The translations under genes and the position numbers were made by a program. Shown piece after piece: positions 1 to 7,591 of a stretch of DNA of 64,000 nt. Each line of letters starts with the position of its first letter. Position 1 is the first letter of the stretch. Source of the stretch: Vulcanimicrobiota bacterium (GTDB lineage Bacteria > Vulcanimicrobiota > Vulcanimicrobiia > Vulcanimicrobiales > Vulcanimicrobiaceae); contig JAAXCW010000004.1 in assembly GCA_013036095.1 (NCBI GenBank), forward strand, positions 1 through 64,000. The letters are read 5' to 3'. Under the pieces are notes generated by a model. That model worked only from the letters and a program-made list of their open reading frames with translations. It did not search any database and was not told the origin of the DNA.

Positions 1-53
1 CCAAGCGTCCCGACCTCGACGGCCCGTCATTGCGGAACGACGAGCGCCCGTGA
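1..53 (+). CDS. trmD: tRNA (guanine-N1)-methyltransferase, C-terminal end (partial)
   Basis: The first 53 bases carry an open frame ending in TGA at 51-53, with a Lys-Arg-Pro-Asp-Leu stretch followed by a short charged tail. TrmD proteins commonly end with an Arg-rich ...RRPDLL-like segment, and trmD usually lies directly upstream of rplS. The call therefore rests on a 16-residue tail plus synteny, with no catalytic part visible. The gene starts before the window. Confidence 0.5.
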   Translation, partial: KRPDLDGPSLRNDERP

Positions 54-59
54 TAAAAT
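30..59 (+). promoter_or_regulatory. Putative sigma70-type promoter for rplS
   Basis: TTGCGG (30-35) and TAAAAT (54-59) are 18 bp apart, and a TG dinucleotide at 51-52 gives an extended -10 look. It sits inside the end of the upstream frame, 9 bases before the rplS ATG, so the transcript would have little or no leader. No strong Shine-Dalgarno precedes rplS. Inferred by eye only. Confidence 0.35.
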
Positions 60-68
60 CCCCAAGCC

Positions 69-419
69 ATGAACGTCATCGATCTCCTCAATCAAGAGCA
101 GCGTAAAGAAAACGTGCCGGATTTTCGGCCCGGCGACACCGTGAAAGTCTATTCGAAGGTCATCGAGGGCGGCAAAGAGCGCACGCAGATGTTCGAAGGA
201 GTCGTGACGGTTCGCAAGGGCGGCGGCGCGCAAGAATCGATCACCATCCGCCGCGTCGCACACGGCGTCGGCGTCGAAAAATCGTTCTTACTGCACAGTC
301 CCCGCGTCGAACGGATAGAAGTCAGCAAGCGCGGTTCGGTCCGCCGCAGCCGGCTCTATTACCTGACCGAAAAAGTCGGCAAAGCCGCGCGCATCAAAGA
401 GAAGAAAGCTGCCCGCTAA
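69..419 (+). CDS. rplS: 50S ribosomal protein L19
   Basis: A 116-residue protein of the usual L19 length, a structural protein of the large subunit at the 30S-50S interface. The sequence shows the N-terminal helix start ([11 protein letters not shown]), the [13 protein letters not shown] segment, the family hallmark [21 protein letters not shown], and [23 protein letters not shown] near the C-terminus, followed by a Lys-rich tail. The order trmD-rplS-lepB-rbgA-rnhB is widespread in bacteria and agrees with the call. The lepB frame begins at or inside its 3' end, so co-transcription is likely. Confidence 0.98.
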   Translation: MNVIDLLNQEQRKENVPDFRPGDTVKVYSKVIEGGKERTQMFEGVVTVRKGGGAQESITIRRVAHGVGVEKSFLLHSPRVERIEVSKRGSVRRSRLYYLTEKVGKAARIKEKKAAR

Positions 420-468
420 TCTGGCCCTTTCCCCGCTTCAGCTGCTTGGGCTGATTTGCGTTTTTGCC

Positions 469-1152
469 GTGGCGCGGGTTGCGCTCAGTTTCAAAAGCGA
501 CAGCGCGAAGGTCATGGTCCGCGAATATCTGGACGCGTTCATCGTCGCCGGACTTGCATCGCTCTTTCTGATCACGTTTGTCATCCGGACGTTTTACATT
601 CCGTCTGACTCCATGCTTCCGACGCTGCAGCAAAACGACGTGCTGCTCGTCAACGAATTCGAGTATCACATGCACGCGCCCGCGCGCGGCGACATCGTGG
701 TTTTCAAACCGCCGATCGCATCGCCGACCGATTTCATCAAGCGCGTCATCGCGGTGCCCGGCGACACGCTGCGCGTCAGCGGCGGCGTCGTGTACGTGAA
801 CGGCAAGCCGCTGGACGAGCCGTACATTTCACAAGCGCCTTCCTACGAACTGCGCGTTGCCGGGTACGGAATCACGGTTGACGCCGGGAACGGTCCGCAA
901 CCGCTGAACCCCGCGCAAGCGGACGTTCCGCCGCGCGCGCTTTGGCAAGCTCCCGACCGCGTTCCAGCCGGGTATTATTTCGTAATGGGAGACAACCGGA
1001 ACGATTCGGACGATTCGCATATCTGGGGCTTCGCGCAGCTGCGCGGAAAATTCGCCGCCGGGCCGCTCGCCCAGACGAATGCAGCAGCGCAATTCACGGG
1101 CCGCGCTTTCTTACTCCTGTGGCCGCTCAACCGGCTGCGAGTTCTGCATTAG
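469..1152 (+). CDS. lepB: Signal peptidase I, first of three paralogues
   Basis: Type I signal peptidase, cleaving signal peptides on the outer face of the inner membrane. It shows one N-terminal membrane segment, the Ser nucleophile motif SDSMLPTL, the Lys general base in DFIKRVIAVPGD, and the GDNRNDSDDSHIWG box. The GTG at 469 is the only standard start codon seen, but the frame stays open upstream through codons (LSPLQLLGLICVFAV) that align with the N-terminus of the next paralogue. The true start may therefore be a CTG at 409 or 421, near a purine-rich stretch inside the end of rplS. An insertion between the Lys and GDNR boxes makes it longer than paralogue three. Confidence 0.93.
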   Translation: MARVALSFKSDSAKVMVREYLDAFIVAGLASLFLITFVIRTFYIPSDSMLPTLQQNDVLLVNEFEYHMHAPARGDIVVFKPPIASPTDFIKRVIAVPGDTLRVSGGVVYVNGKPLDEPYISQAPSYELRVAGYGITVDAGNGPQPLNPAQADVPPRALWQAPDRVPAGYYFVMGDNRNDSDDSHIWGFAQLRGKFAAGPLAQTNAAAQFTGRAFLLLWPLNRLRVLH

Positions 1153-1161
1153 CAGCCGGGT

Positions 1162-1914
1162 TTGATCGCCGTGACGCCGGTTCAACTGCTCATTCTGGTC
1201 GCGGTCTTTTTGGTTGCCAGAATCATTCTGAGTCTACGTCCCGTCGCCGCAGGATCGCACGGCAAGTCGGCCGTGTTCGCGCGCGAATATCTCGACCCGT
1301 TCATCGTGGCCGGCTTAGCGGCGTTTCTGCTGATCACGTTCGTGGCGCGCACATACTACATACCGTCGGCTTCGATGGTACCGACGCTGCAGATCGGCGA
1401 CGTGCTGCTGGTGAACAAATTTCAATACCGGTTCGTGCATCCGAGTGAAGGCGACATCGTCGTCTTTCCGCCGCCGATCCCCACCACCGACGACTTCATT
1501 AAACGGGTGATTGGAAGGCCCGGCGATCGCCTCGCAATCAAGGATGGAGTGGTCTACCTCAACGGCAAGGCGCTGGTCGAGCCCTATATCGCACAACGGC
1601 CCGGCTACAATCTGCAGATTCGCAACTACGGCATCTACGTAACCCAGCTGGGCGACCCGAAAAGCTACGATCCCCTCGACCCGCATACGGCCAACGTACC
1701 GCCGCGGCGCTACTGGACCGCGCCGGATCGCATTCCCAAGGACTGCTATTTCATGATGGGCGACAACCGCAACGATTCCGAAGATTCGCACGTCTGGGGT
1801 TTCGCGCAATTCGCCGGCACGTTCGAAACCGGACCGGAGATGGGCAAGCCGGCGTATTTCACCGGCCGGGCGTTTGTGATCTTCTGGCCGTTTAGCCACG
1901 CACACATTCTCTGA
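1162..1914 (+). CDS. lepB: Signal peptidase I, second paralogue
   Basis: A 250-residue type I signal peptidase, closely similar to the preceding gene over its whole length and so a likely tandem duplicate. Two hydrophobic N-terminal stretches precede the catalytic Ser (SASMVPTL). The Lys base is in DFIKRVIGRPGD and the C-terminal box is MGDNRNDSEDSHVWGF. The start is TTG at 1162, with GTG at 1171 as an alternative; the gap to the previous stop is 9 bases. Both paralogues carry a 25-30 residue insertion ending in NVPPR before the GDNR box, absent from the third copy. Confidence 0.93.
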   Translation: MIAVTPVQLLILVAVFLVARIILSLRPVAAGSHGKSAVFAREYLDPFIVAGLAAFLLITFVARTYYIPSASMVPTLQIGDVLLVNKFQYRFVHPSEGDIVVFPPPIPTTDDFIKRVIGRPGDRLAIKDGVVYLNGKALVEPYIAQRPGYNLQIRNYGIYVTQLGDPKSYDPLDPHTANVPPRRYWTAPDRIPKDCYFMMGDNRNDSEDSHVWGFAQFAGTFETGPEMGKPAYFTGRAFVIFWPFSHAHIL

Positions 1915-1980
1915 CGAAAGCTTAATCGAAGCTGCAGGCGGGCCGAAGGCCGGGGGCCCCAACACGCCTGTTAAACCGGA

Positions 1981-2000
1981 TTCGCCCCGTAAGGGGCGAA
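1981..2000. repeat. Short perfect hairpin between lepB copies
   Basis: TTCGCCCC and GGGGCGAA pair perfectly (8 bp) around a GTAA loop, ending 11 bases before the third lepB start. There is no T-run, so this is not a classical terminator. It could stabilise mRNA or modulate translation between the second and third signal peptidase genes. Confidence 0.5.
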
Positions 2001-2011
2001 GAAGTTCATCC

Positions 2012-2521
2012 GTGCAAGGGCAACTGCATTGGCGGTCCGTCGCACGGACGACGCTGCAACTGTGTGCATTAGCCGCGCTCGCGATGGCGTTCTTCATGCG
2101 AACGCCCGAAGTTTCGGGTCTCTCGATGGCCCCCCGGATCGCGAGCGGCGAATTCGTTCTCATCAACACGATTTCGTATCGTCTGCATGCGCCGCAGCGC
2201 GGCGACATCATCGCGTTCCGCCACGAATCGCCGGCGCCCGAGGTCTTCATCAAGCGCATCATCGGCTTGGCCGGAGACAACGTCGCGATCGATCGCGGCA
2301 AAGTGATCGTCAACGGATCGGTGCTGCCCGAACCTTACGTGCGGTTTGCCGACACCCGGAGCTTTCCCCAAGTGACCGTTCCCGCGGGCTCGCTTTACGT
2401 CTTGGGCGACAACCGCGTCGACAGCAACGATTCGCGTTACTGGGGATTTGTCGCGCAGGATCAAGTGCTGGGCAAAGCCGTCGCGGGGATTTGGCCGCCG
2501 GCCGCACTCGGCACGTTCTGA
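2012..2521 (+). CDS. lepB: Signal peptidase I, third (shorter) paralogue
   Basis: A 169-residue signal peptidase I of compact form. One membrane segment is followed by the Ser motif VSGLSMAPRI, the Lys motif FIKRIIGLAGD and LGDNRVDSNDSRYWGFV. It lacks the insertion seen in the two upstream copies, so it is not a simple recent duplicate of them. The start is GTG at 2012, and rbgA begins 4 bases after its stop. Three catalytically intact copies in a row suggest division of labour between substrate classes, which fits the many exported proteins encoded nearby. Confidence 0.93.
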   Translation: MQGQLHWRSVARTTLQLCALAALAMAFFMRTPEVSGLSMAPRIASGEFVLINTISYRLHAPQRGDIIAFRHESPAPEVFIKRIIGLAGDNVAIDRGKVIVNGSVLPEPYVRFADTRSFPQVTVPAGSLYVLGDNRVDSNDSRYWGFVAQDQVLGKAVAGIWPPAALGTF

Positions 2522-2525
2522 TCGC

Positions 2526-3335
2526 ATGAAAGATGCCGGCTTCGAGCAAGTCATCCAATGGTATCCCGGCCACATGGTCGCGGCGATGCGCAGGATGGCG
2601 GACTACGTCAAACTCGTGGACGTCGTGATCGAAGTTGCCGACGCGCGCGTGCCCGAGAGCGGATTCAACCCGATGCTCGACGAGGTCGCGGCCAACAAGC
2701 GCCGGCTCAAAATCCTCAGCCGCGACGACCTGGCCGAGCGTCCCGAGACGGTGCGTTGGCTCAAAGCGCTCGGAGCACCAAGCATCAGCGTGAACGCGAG
2801 AACGCAGGGAGCCTTCGTCGAAGTGCAGCGCCGCTTGCGCGACCTCGTAACCGGTGGGCACCGCCCCCAGCGTGCGATGGTTGTCGGGGTTCCAAACTCC
2901 GGAAAGTCTTCGATCATCAACGGCCTGGCAGGGCGTTCGGTCGCGCGCACCGAGGACCGGGCCGGCGTGACGCGCCAACTTCAATGGTTCAAAGTCGGCA
3001 AGGAGCTCGAGGTGATGGACACGCCCGGCATTTTGGTGCCGCGCATCGCCTCCGCGGACGCCCAGTGGAAACTTGCCTTGGTGGGCGCGGTACCGCGCGA
3101 TCATTACGACCCAGAGGACGTGGCGGATCGTTTTCACCGCTGGCTGACGGAAAAGACCGGCGGCCGGACGAAGGTGCCCGACCTCCCGGCGTTTGCGCAA
3201 GCGCGAGGATTCGTGCGGCGCGGCGGAGAGAGCGACTACCATAACGCCGCGCGGTCGTACGTGAAAGATTTCAACGACGGCAAGTTCGGCAGGATAACTC
3301 TGGAGAGCGCCACGCGTGACGTCGAAACAGCGTAA
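2526..3335 (+). CDS. rbgA: Ribosome biogenesis GTPase, RbgA/YlqF family
   Basis: A circularly permuted GTPase that acts in late 50S assembly. The start is the ATG at 2526, giving the family N-terminus (QWYPGHMVAAMRRM). Order of motifs: VADARVPES near the start, then the G4 position, then G1 (GVPNSGKSSIING), then G3 (DTPGIL), as expected for YlqF-type permutation. At the G4 position the usual NKxD is replaced by SRDD (ILSRDDLAE), keeping only the Asp. The C-terminal domain has the length usual for RbgA. Its end overlaps rnhB by 20 bases. Confidence 0.93.
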   Translation: MKDAGFEQVIQWYPGHMVAAMRRMADYVKLVDVVIEVADARVPESGFNPMLDEVAANKRRLKILSRDDLAERPETVRWLKALGAPSISVNARTQGAFVEVQRRLRDLVTGGHRPQRAMVVGVPNSGKSSIINGLAGRSVARTEDRAGVTRQLQWFKVGKELEVMDTPGILVPRIASADAQWKLALVGAVPRDHYDPEDVADRFHRWLTEKTGGRTKVPDLPAFAQARGFVRRGGESDYHNAARSYVKDFNDGKFGRITLESATRDVETA

Positions 3336-4023
3336 AGCCAAGAACGCATACGAACGCGAGCGGCGGCGTTTACACCGTATTCATTCCTTTGAATCAGCCG
3401 CGCGCGCGCGAGGCTTCTTGTATGTCGGCGGCATCGACGAAGTCGGACGCGGACCGCTGGCCGGGCCGGTCGTCGCTGCGTGCGTGGTTGCATCGGAACC
3501 GCTGATGCTGCGCGGGCTCAACGATTCTAAACAAGTCAAGCCGGAATTGCGCGCGGAGCTGGCCGAGACGATCAAAGATCGCTGTGCGGCATGGAGCATC
3601 GGCAGCGCGAGCGTCGCGGAAATCGATCGCCTCAACATCTACTGGGCAAGCGTACTCGCGATGGAACGCGCGCTGGCCGCGCTCGCAGTTTTGCCGCAGT
3701 ACCTGATCACCGACGCCGTGCGCATCAAATCTTTCGCCGGCCCGCAAGAGCCGCTCATTAAGGGCGATGCGCGCAGCGCGATCGTCGCGGCCGCTTCGAT
3801 CGTCGCAAAAGTGCATCGCGACGGCCTGCTGCGCGAGCTGCACGAAATCGAACCGCGCTATGGTTTCGCCGAACACAAAGGGTATTCGACGCCCGAGCAC
3901 TTGCGCGCACTCAAGGAACACGGACCGTGCGTGCATCACCGGTCGGGCTGGTGGCGGGTACGCGAAGCTCAGCTCACGTTTGGATTCACGAGCACAGAAG
4001 CGGAAGCCGCGTTTGGCGCTTGA
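3316..4023 (+). CDS. rnhB: Ribonuclease HII
   Basis: Endonuclease that cleaves RNA in RNA-DNA hybrids and removes misincorporated ribonucleotides. The protein has a basic N-terminal extension of about 35 residues, then the metal-binding Asp-Glu of IDEVGRGPLAGPVVAA, the LNDSKQ motif, the Asp in YLITDAV, and the SIVAKVHRD and YGFAEHKGYSTPEH segments typical of HII. The start is GTG at 3316, inside the end of rbgA. The 3' end overlaps yraN, so rbgA-rnhB-yraN form a translationally coupled group. Confidence 0.96.
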   Translation: MTSKQRKAKNAYERERRRLHRIHSFESAARARGFLYVGGIDEVGRGPLAGPVVAACVVASEPLMLRGLNDSKQVKPELRAELAETIKDRCAAWSIGSASVAEIDRLNIYWASVLAMERALAALAVLPQYLITDAVRIKSFAGPQEPLIKGDARSAIVAAASIVAKVHRDGLLRELHEIEPRYGFAEHKGYSTPEHLRALKEHGPCVHHRSGWWRVREAQLTFGFTSTEAEAAFGA

Positions 4024-4354
4024 GCGCAACGCCAAGGGCCGCGACGGGGAGAATCGGGCGGCCGCGTTTTTGGAATCGTCGGGATACAGCGTGGTACGCC
4101 GGAACGTACGCGTGCCCGGCGGTGAGATCGACCTCGTCTGCCGCGACGGCGCAGTTATCGTTTTCGTTGAGGTGAAACGCCGCGATACGCGTACGTTCGG
4201 CAGCGCGCTTTCGGCCGTCGGTCCGCGCAAGCGTGCCACCCTGCGGCGCATCGCCGCCGACTACATGCAATTTGTCGCGCCGGGATCGCATTATCGCTTC
4301 GACGTCGTCGCGCTCGACGGCGACCGTATGACGCTGCACCGCAATGTCTTCTGA
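4013..4354 (+). CDS. yraN: YraN/UPF0102 family nuclease-fold protein
   Basis: A small protein of about 113 residues with the UPF0102 pattern: GRDGENRAAAFLE near the start, the PD-(D/E)XK-like core (GGEIDLVCRDG then VFVEVKRR), and a C-terminal YRFDVVALDGD. The cellular role is unsettled; the fold suggests nucleic-acid binding or cleavage. The TTG at 4013 is preferred as start because it follows a GGAAG stretch and begins just before the conserved region. It overlaps the end of rnhB and its 3' end overlaps the next gene. The frame is open upstream but only antisense-like sequence lies there. Confidence 0.88.
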   Translation: MALERNAKGRDGENRAAAFLESSGYSVVRRNVRVPGGEIDLVCRDGAVIVFVEVKRRDTRTFGSALSAVGPRKRATLRRIAADYMQFVAPGSHYRFDVVALDGDRMTLHRNVF

Positions 4355-5936
4355 GGTCGCCGCCGGCGGACAGCAAGAGCTGCGGCGCTCGGTAACGCCG
4401 TGGGGTTCGTACTCGTGGGGTTACGCCGACGTGGGCGCCGACATCTTCGTCGCGCTCGGCCTGGTTATCGGCGTAGCGGGCGGCGCCACCAACATCGCGT
4501 TCTTGTTCGCCGGCCTCGTTTATGTTTGCGTGGGCTTGGCGTATACCGAACTCGCGGCGGCCTATCCGGTGGCGGGCGGCGGCCAGTATTTTGTGATGCG
4601 CGGGCTTGGAGATTTTCTTGGGTTCATCGCCGGCTGGGCGGTGCTGCTCGATTTCACGATCGACATCACGCTCTTTGCGTGGGGCTGTATCGGGTATCTC
4701 AGCCATCTGCCGCCGTTGCATATTCTCGATGCGGGCGCACATCCGATGGTGCACTTCTGGGTGATTTTAGCGCTGATCGCCGGGCTTGCGGTTCTGAACG
4801 TCATCGGTGTGCGCGAGAGCACCGCCTTCAACGGATTCGTCAGCGCGATAGACGTTTTCAGCGAAACCCTGATTCTCGTGCTAGGATTTCTGTTCACCTT
4901 TCATCCGGAAATTTTGATTCACAGCATGCAGACGGGCTGGCCGAGCACATTCCAGTTGATGAACGGCATCTCGCTTGCGATCATCTCTTTCGTCGGGCTC
5001 GAATCGATCTCGCACGCTGCCGAAGAAACCAGCCGCCCGGCCCAGATCATTCCACGCACGTCGATCTCGTTGATCCTGACGATCCTCATATTCGCGCTCG
5101 CGTATTCCAATTTGGCGCTCGGCATGCAGCCGTGGTTCCCAACGCCGCACGATGCCGCCGGCCACGCGCAACAGTTCTGGCATTACCTGGGGACGACGCA
5201 CAATCAGGACAAAGCGGTGGCGGTCATGGCATCCAACATTCCGTACTTCGGGTTGCTGGCTGCGTTTTACGTTCCGGTCTTCGGCGCGACGCTGCTCTTA
5301 ATCTCGAGCAATTCCGGGGTCTTCGGCAGTTCGCGCATTGCCTATTCGATGAGCCAGTTCAACTTGCTGCCGAGCATTTTCAAACGCGTGCACCGGAAAT
5401 TCAAAACCCCGGTCATTTCGATCGCAGTCTTCTGTACGTTGGCCGCCATCGAGTTGGTTTTCGCGGCGCTGCAAGGTGACTTCGGCTATGAATTCTTGGG
5501 CGATCTCTATGCGTTCGGAGCGGCCGCCAGCTACACGCTGGTTTTCGTCGCGTTGATTGCGTTGCGCATGAAGGACCCGCTCACGCCGCGCAAATTCATG
5601 ATTCCGCTCAACCTCAGGCTGCGTTTCCGCGGCGAGCAGATTTACTTTCCCATCGTCGGCCTCATCGGGTTCTTCGGAATCCTCGCGATTCTCGTTTTCG
5701 TGCTGCTCACCCATCACATCGGGCGCATTGCGGGTCCATCCTGGCTGATCTTCGGCATCGCCGTCTACGCGATTTACCGGCTTCGGAAGAAATTGCCGCT
5801 CTTCGGGTCGGTACCGCGCAACTGGAGCCGCGATCAAGTGCAGATTCTCAAGAACGCCGGCGAGCTTGAGTTGATGGACGAACTGGTCGGCAAGCTGAAA
5901 GCGCGCGATCCGAACTTCACTACGAAGATTTCATGA
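4344..5936 (+). CDS. APC superfamily amino acid permease
   Basis: A 530-residue integral membrane protein with about 12 hydrophobic segments. The N-terminal segment (ADIFVALGLVIGVAGG, then YTELAAAYPVAGGGQYF) matches the first helices of amino acid/polyamine/organocation permeases, and SSNSGVFGSSRIAYSMS is the typical helix-8 region. The C-terminal 60 residues are cytoplasmic and charged. Substrate cannot be read from sequence. The ATG at 4344 overlaps yraN. It is coupled to a small membrane protein and a Usp-domain gene downstream, a common permease-Usp arrangement. Confidence 0.9.
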   Translation: MSSEVAAGGQQELRRSVTPWGSYSWGYADVGADIFVALGLVIGVAGGATNIAFLFAGLVYVCVGLAYTELAAAYPVAGGGQYFVMRGLGDFLGFIAGWAVLLDFTIDITLFAWGCIGYLSHLPPLHILDAGAHPMVHFWVILALIAGLAVLNVIGVRESTAFNGFVSAIDVFSETLILVLGFLFTFHPEILIHSMQTGWPSTFQLMNGISLAIISFVGLESISHAAEETSRPAQIIPRTSISLILTILIFALAYSNLALGMQPWFPTPHDAAGHAQQFWHYLGTTHNQDKAVAVMASNIPYFGLLAAFYVPVFGATLLLISSNSGVFGSSRIAYSMSQFNLLPSIFKRVHRKFKTPVISIAVFCTLAAIELVFAALQGDFGYEFLGDLYAFGAAASYTLVFVALIALRMKDPLTPRKFMIPLNLRLRFRGEQIYFPIVGLIGFFGILAILVFVLLTHHIGRIAGPSWLIFGIAVYAIYRLRKKLPLFGSVPRNWSRDQVQILKNAGELELMDELVGKLKARDPNFTTKIS

Positions 5937-6136
5937 GCTTTCGTCAATCCAAGGCTTACGTCGGCTTCAAGGTTTTTAATGGACTTCTTTTCATCGTGCT
6001 CGGGGCGGCGATCTTCGTGCAAGTCGCGCGCATTGCCGGAGCACGCTTCGAAGCCATCCCCGGATTGATATTGGGGGCGGCGATGTTTGGGCTTGGCGCA
6101 TACCGCCTGACCATGATGATGAGATACAAGAGCTGA
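5933..6136 (+). CDS. Small membrane protein, two predicted helices
   Basis: A 67-residue protein whose ATG overlaps the permease stop and whose TGA overlaps the next ATG. Two hydrophobic segments (roughly residues 12-32 and 42-60) are linked by a short polar loop with a Gly-rich GLILGAAMFGLGAYR motif. No family recognised. The tight coupling suggests an accessory subunit or membrane partner of the permease or the Usp protein; this is inference from position only. Confidence 0.75.
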   Translation: MSFRQSKAYVGFKVFNGLLFIVLGAAIFVQVARIAGARFEAIPGLILGAAMFGLGAYRLTMMMRYKS

Positions 6137-6780
6137 TGGGCGTGCATGTCCCAGCGGCCGCGCTGCACGTCACATGGGCCGGCGCGTTTGCGGCCATCGC
6201 AACCGTGATCGCGATCAGCGCCACGCTCTACTGGATGCTGCACCCGCCCAAGAGCCGCGCCGACATTGCGGCGCGCGACGCGGAGCGGATCCTCAAACGC
6301 AGCTTCGGAACCGTGCTCGTCGTGTTTTCATCTGAAATTCGGTCCGAGCACATGATGGTGCTCGCAGCGCGGCTGGCGCGCGGGCAACATTCTGAACTGC
6401 TGGCGCTTTATGTAATTGAAGTGCCGTTCACGCTGCCGACCAATGCGGTGATGGAAGAGGAAGACCGTTTCGCGCTCGACGTCATGGCCTCAGCGGAAGT
6501 GATCGGCAAGAAATTCGGCGTTGACCTGCGCACGGAAATCGTGCACCACCGCCACACCTCCCAAGCCGTCCTCGACCTAGCCAAGCGCGAACGCGCCGAT
6601 CTCATCATCATGGGCTCCTATCGCGAAGGCACCTACACGGGCGCGCCGCTCGGCCGCGAAATCGAAGAGATCGCGGCCAATGCGAAGTGCGACGTTCTTA
6701 TCGGCGTTGAAGGCAAGCACGGTACGCTCCTTACCGACGAAACCCAAGCGGGGGCGGCCGCTTCACAAGAGAAGCCTTAG
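6136..6780 (+). CDS. Membrane-anchored universal stress (UspA) domain protein
   Basis: A 214-residue protein with one N-terminal membrane helix (about residues 15-36), then a UspA domain (about 55-195). The domain shows GTVLVVFSSE at strand one, ARGQHSELLALYVIEVP, and the phosphate-loop-like IIMGSYREGTYTGAPLGRE near the C-terminus, consistent with nucleotide-binding Usp proteins. The ATG overlaps the preceding stop. Usp domains beside APC permeases are thought to regulate transport in response to nucleotide state; the anchor helix would keep it at the membrane. That role is inferred. Confidence 0.85.
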   Translation: MGVHVPAAALHVTWAGAFAAIATVIAISATLYWMLHPPKSRADIAARDAERILKRSFGTVLVVFSSEIRSEHMMVLAARLARGQHSELLALYVIEVPFTLPTNAVMEEEDRFALDVMASAEVIGKKFGVDLRTEIVHHRHTSQAVLDLAKRERADLIIMGSYREGTYTGAPLGREIEEIAANAKCDVLIGVEGKHGTLLTDETQAGAAASQEKP

Positions 6781-6782
6781 AG

Positions 6783-7427
6783 GTGCTTTACAGATTTTCG
6801 ATTGTGGTATTGGCCATGGCCGCCGTTATCGCGCCCGCTTCGGCCGCTACCGTCCCGGCGATCACCGCCTTCCAAGAAACGTTCGCAAAGGTAAATGACT
6901 ACACGGTCATCGTGAATGCGCACGAAGTCCTGGGCAGTCAAACGCAAGACCGCACGTACCGCTACATGTGGAAACGCCCGCACTTGGTCAAAACGCTCAT
7001 CCTCTCGGGACCGGGATCGGGCGGCGGCGCCGTGTGGACCGGCGGCGACACCGTCAGCGGACACCAAGGCGGCATCCTGGCGTTTATCCACTTGACCGTG
7101 GGCTTGCACGACGGCCGCGCTACGTCGCTGCGCGGCTACACGATTCCCGACGGCATACTGCAAAACCAGGTTGCCAAATACACGACCATCAAAGGCGCGC
7201 TTTCAGAGCGCAACGGTCCAACGATCGCCGGACAAGAGACGACGCTGGTCGAGCTCAAGATCGCCGCACCAGGTCCCGAGCCCGGCATGACCCGCGCCGT
7301 TATCTACTTTTCGAAGGCAACGCACTTGCCGCTCGTACAGATCCGCTGGGCCGGCGACAAGATCATCTCGCAAGAGACCTGGACCGACTTGCACACGAAT
7401 GTCGGGCTGAAAGACTCCGACTTCTAA
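6783..7427 (+). CDS. Secreted LolA/DUF1571-like protein
   Basis: A 214-residue protein with a clear signal peptide (hydrophobic core to about residue 21, cleavage after ASA). The body has a LolA-like beta pattern: an amphipathic helix (FQETFAKVNDYTV), then strands with DRTYRYMWKRPHLVKT, a VELKI segment, and a C-terminal ISQETWTDLHTNVGLKDSDF that resembles the end of DUF1571 or LolA-type lipid-binding barrels. Function unknown beyond that. The start is GTG at 6783, 2 bases after the Usp stop, so it may belong to the same transcript. Confidence 0.75.
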   Translation: MLYRFSIVVLAMAAVIAPASAATVPAITAFQETFAKVNDYTVIVNAHEVLGSQTQDRTYRYMWKRPHLVKTLILSGPGSGGGAVWTGGDTVSGHQGGILAFIHLTVGLHDGRATSLRGYTIPDGILQNQVAKYTTIKGALSERNGPTIAGQETTLVELKIAAPGPEPGMTRAVIYFSKATHLPLVQIRWAGDKIISQETWTDLHTNVGLKDSDF

Positions 7428-7435
7428 GCAACGGT

Positions 7436-7583
7436 AGGTGCTCTGGTCCGTCCAGGAACCGCTGGCAAAAAAACGTCCATATTTTTTTGCCGCTTGAACG
7501 CATTTTCGGAAAAACAAGTTTTGAAGCGGCCATCCATGGCCGGTCCGAAAATGTCGTACATTCCCGGACGAACCAGAGCACCT
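7436..7583. repeat. Nested inverted-repeat element between convergent genes
   Basis: A 148-bp unit in the gap between the LolA-like gene and kup. The outer arms are 23 bp (7436-7458 and 7561-7583), matching at 21 positions. Inside are two perfect 10-bp hairpins: GGCAAAAAAA/TTTTTTTGCC (7464-7473 and 7482-7491) and CATTTTCGGA/TCCGAAAATG (7501-7510 and 7544-7553). A short GGCCA-TCCA-TGGCC lies in the second loop. Both outer mismatches become G-U pairs if the minus strand is transcribed, that is in the kup 3' UTR. It could be a miniature element or a structured RNA or terminator. Confidence 0.75.
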
Positions 7584-7591
7584 CCCGATGC

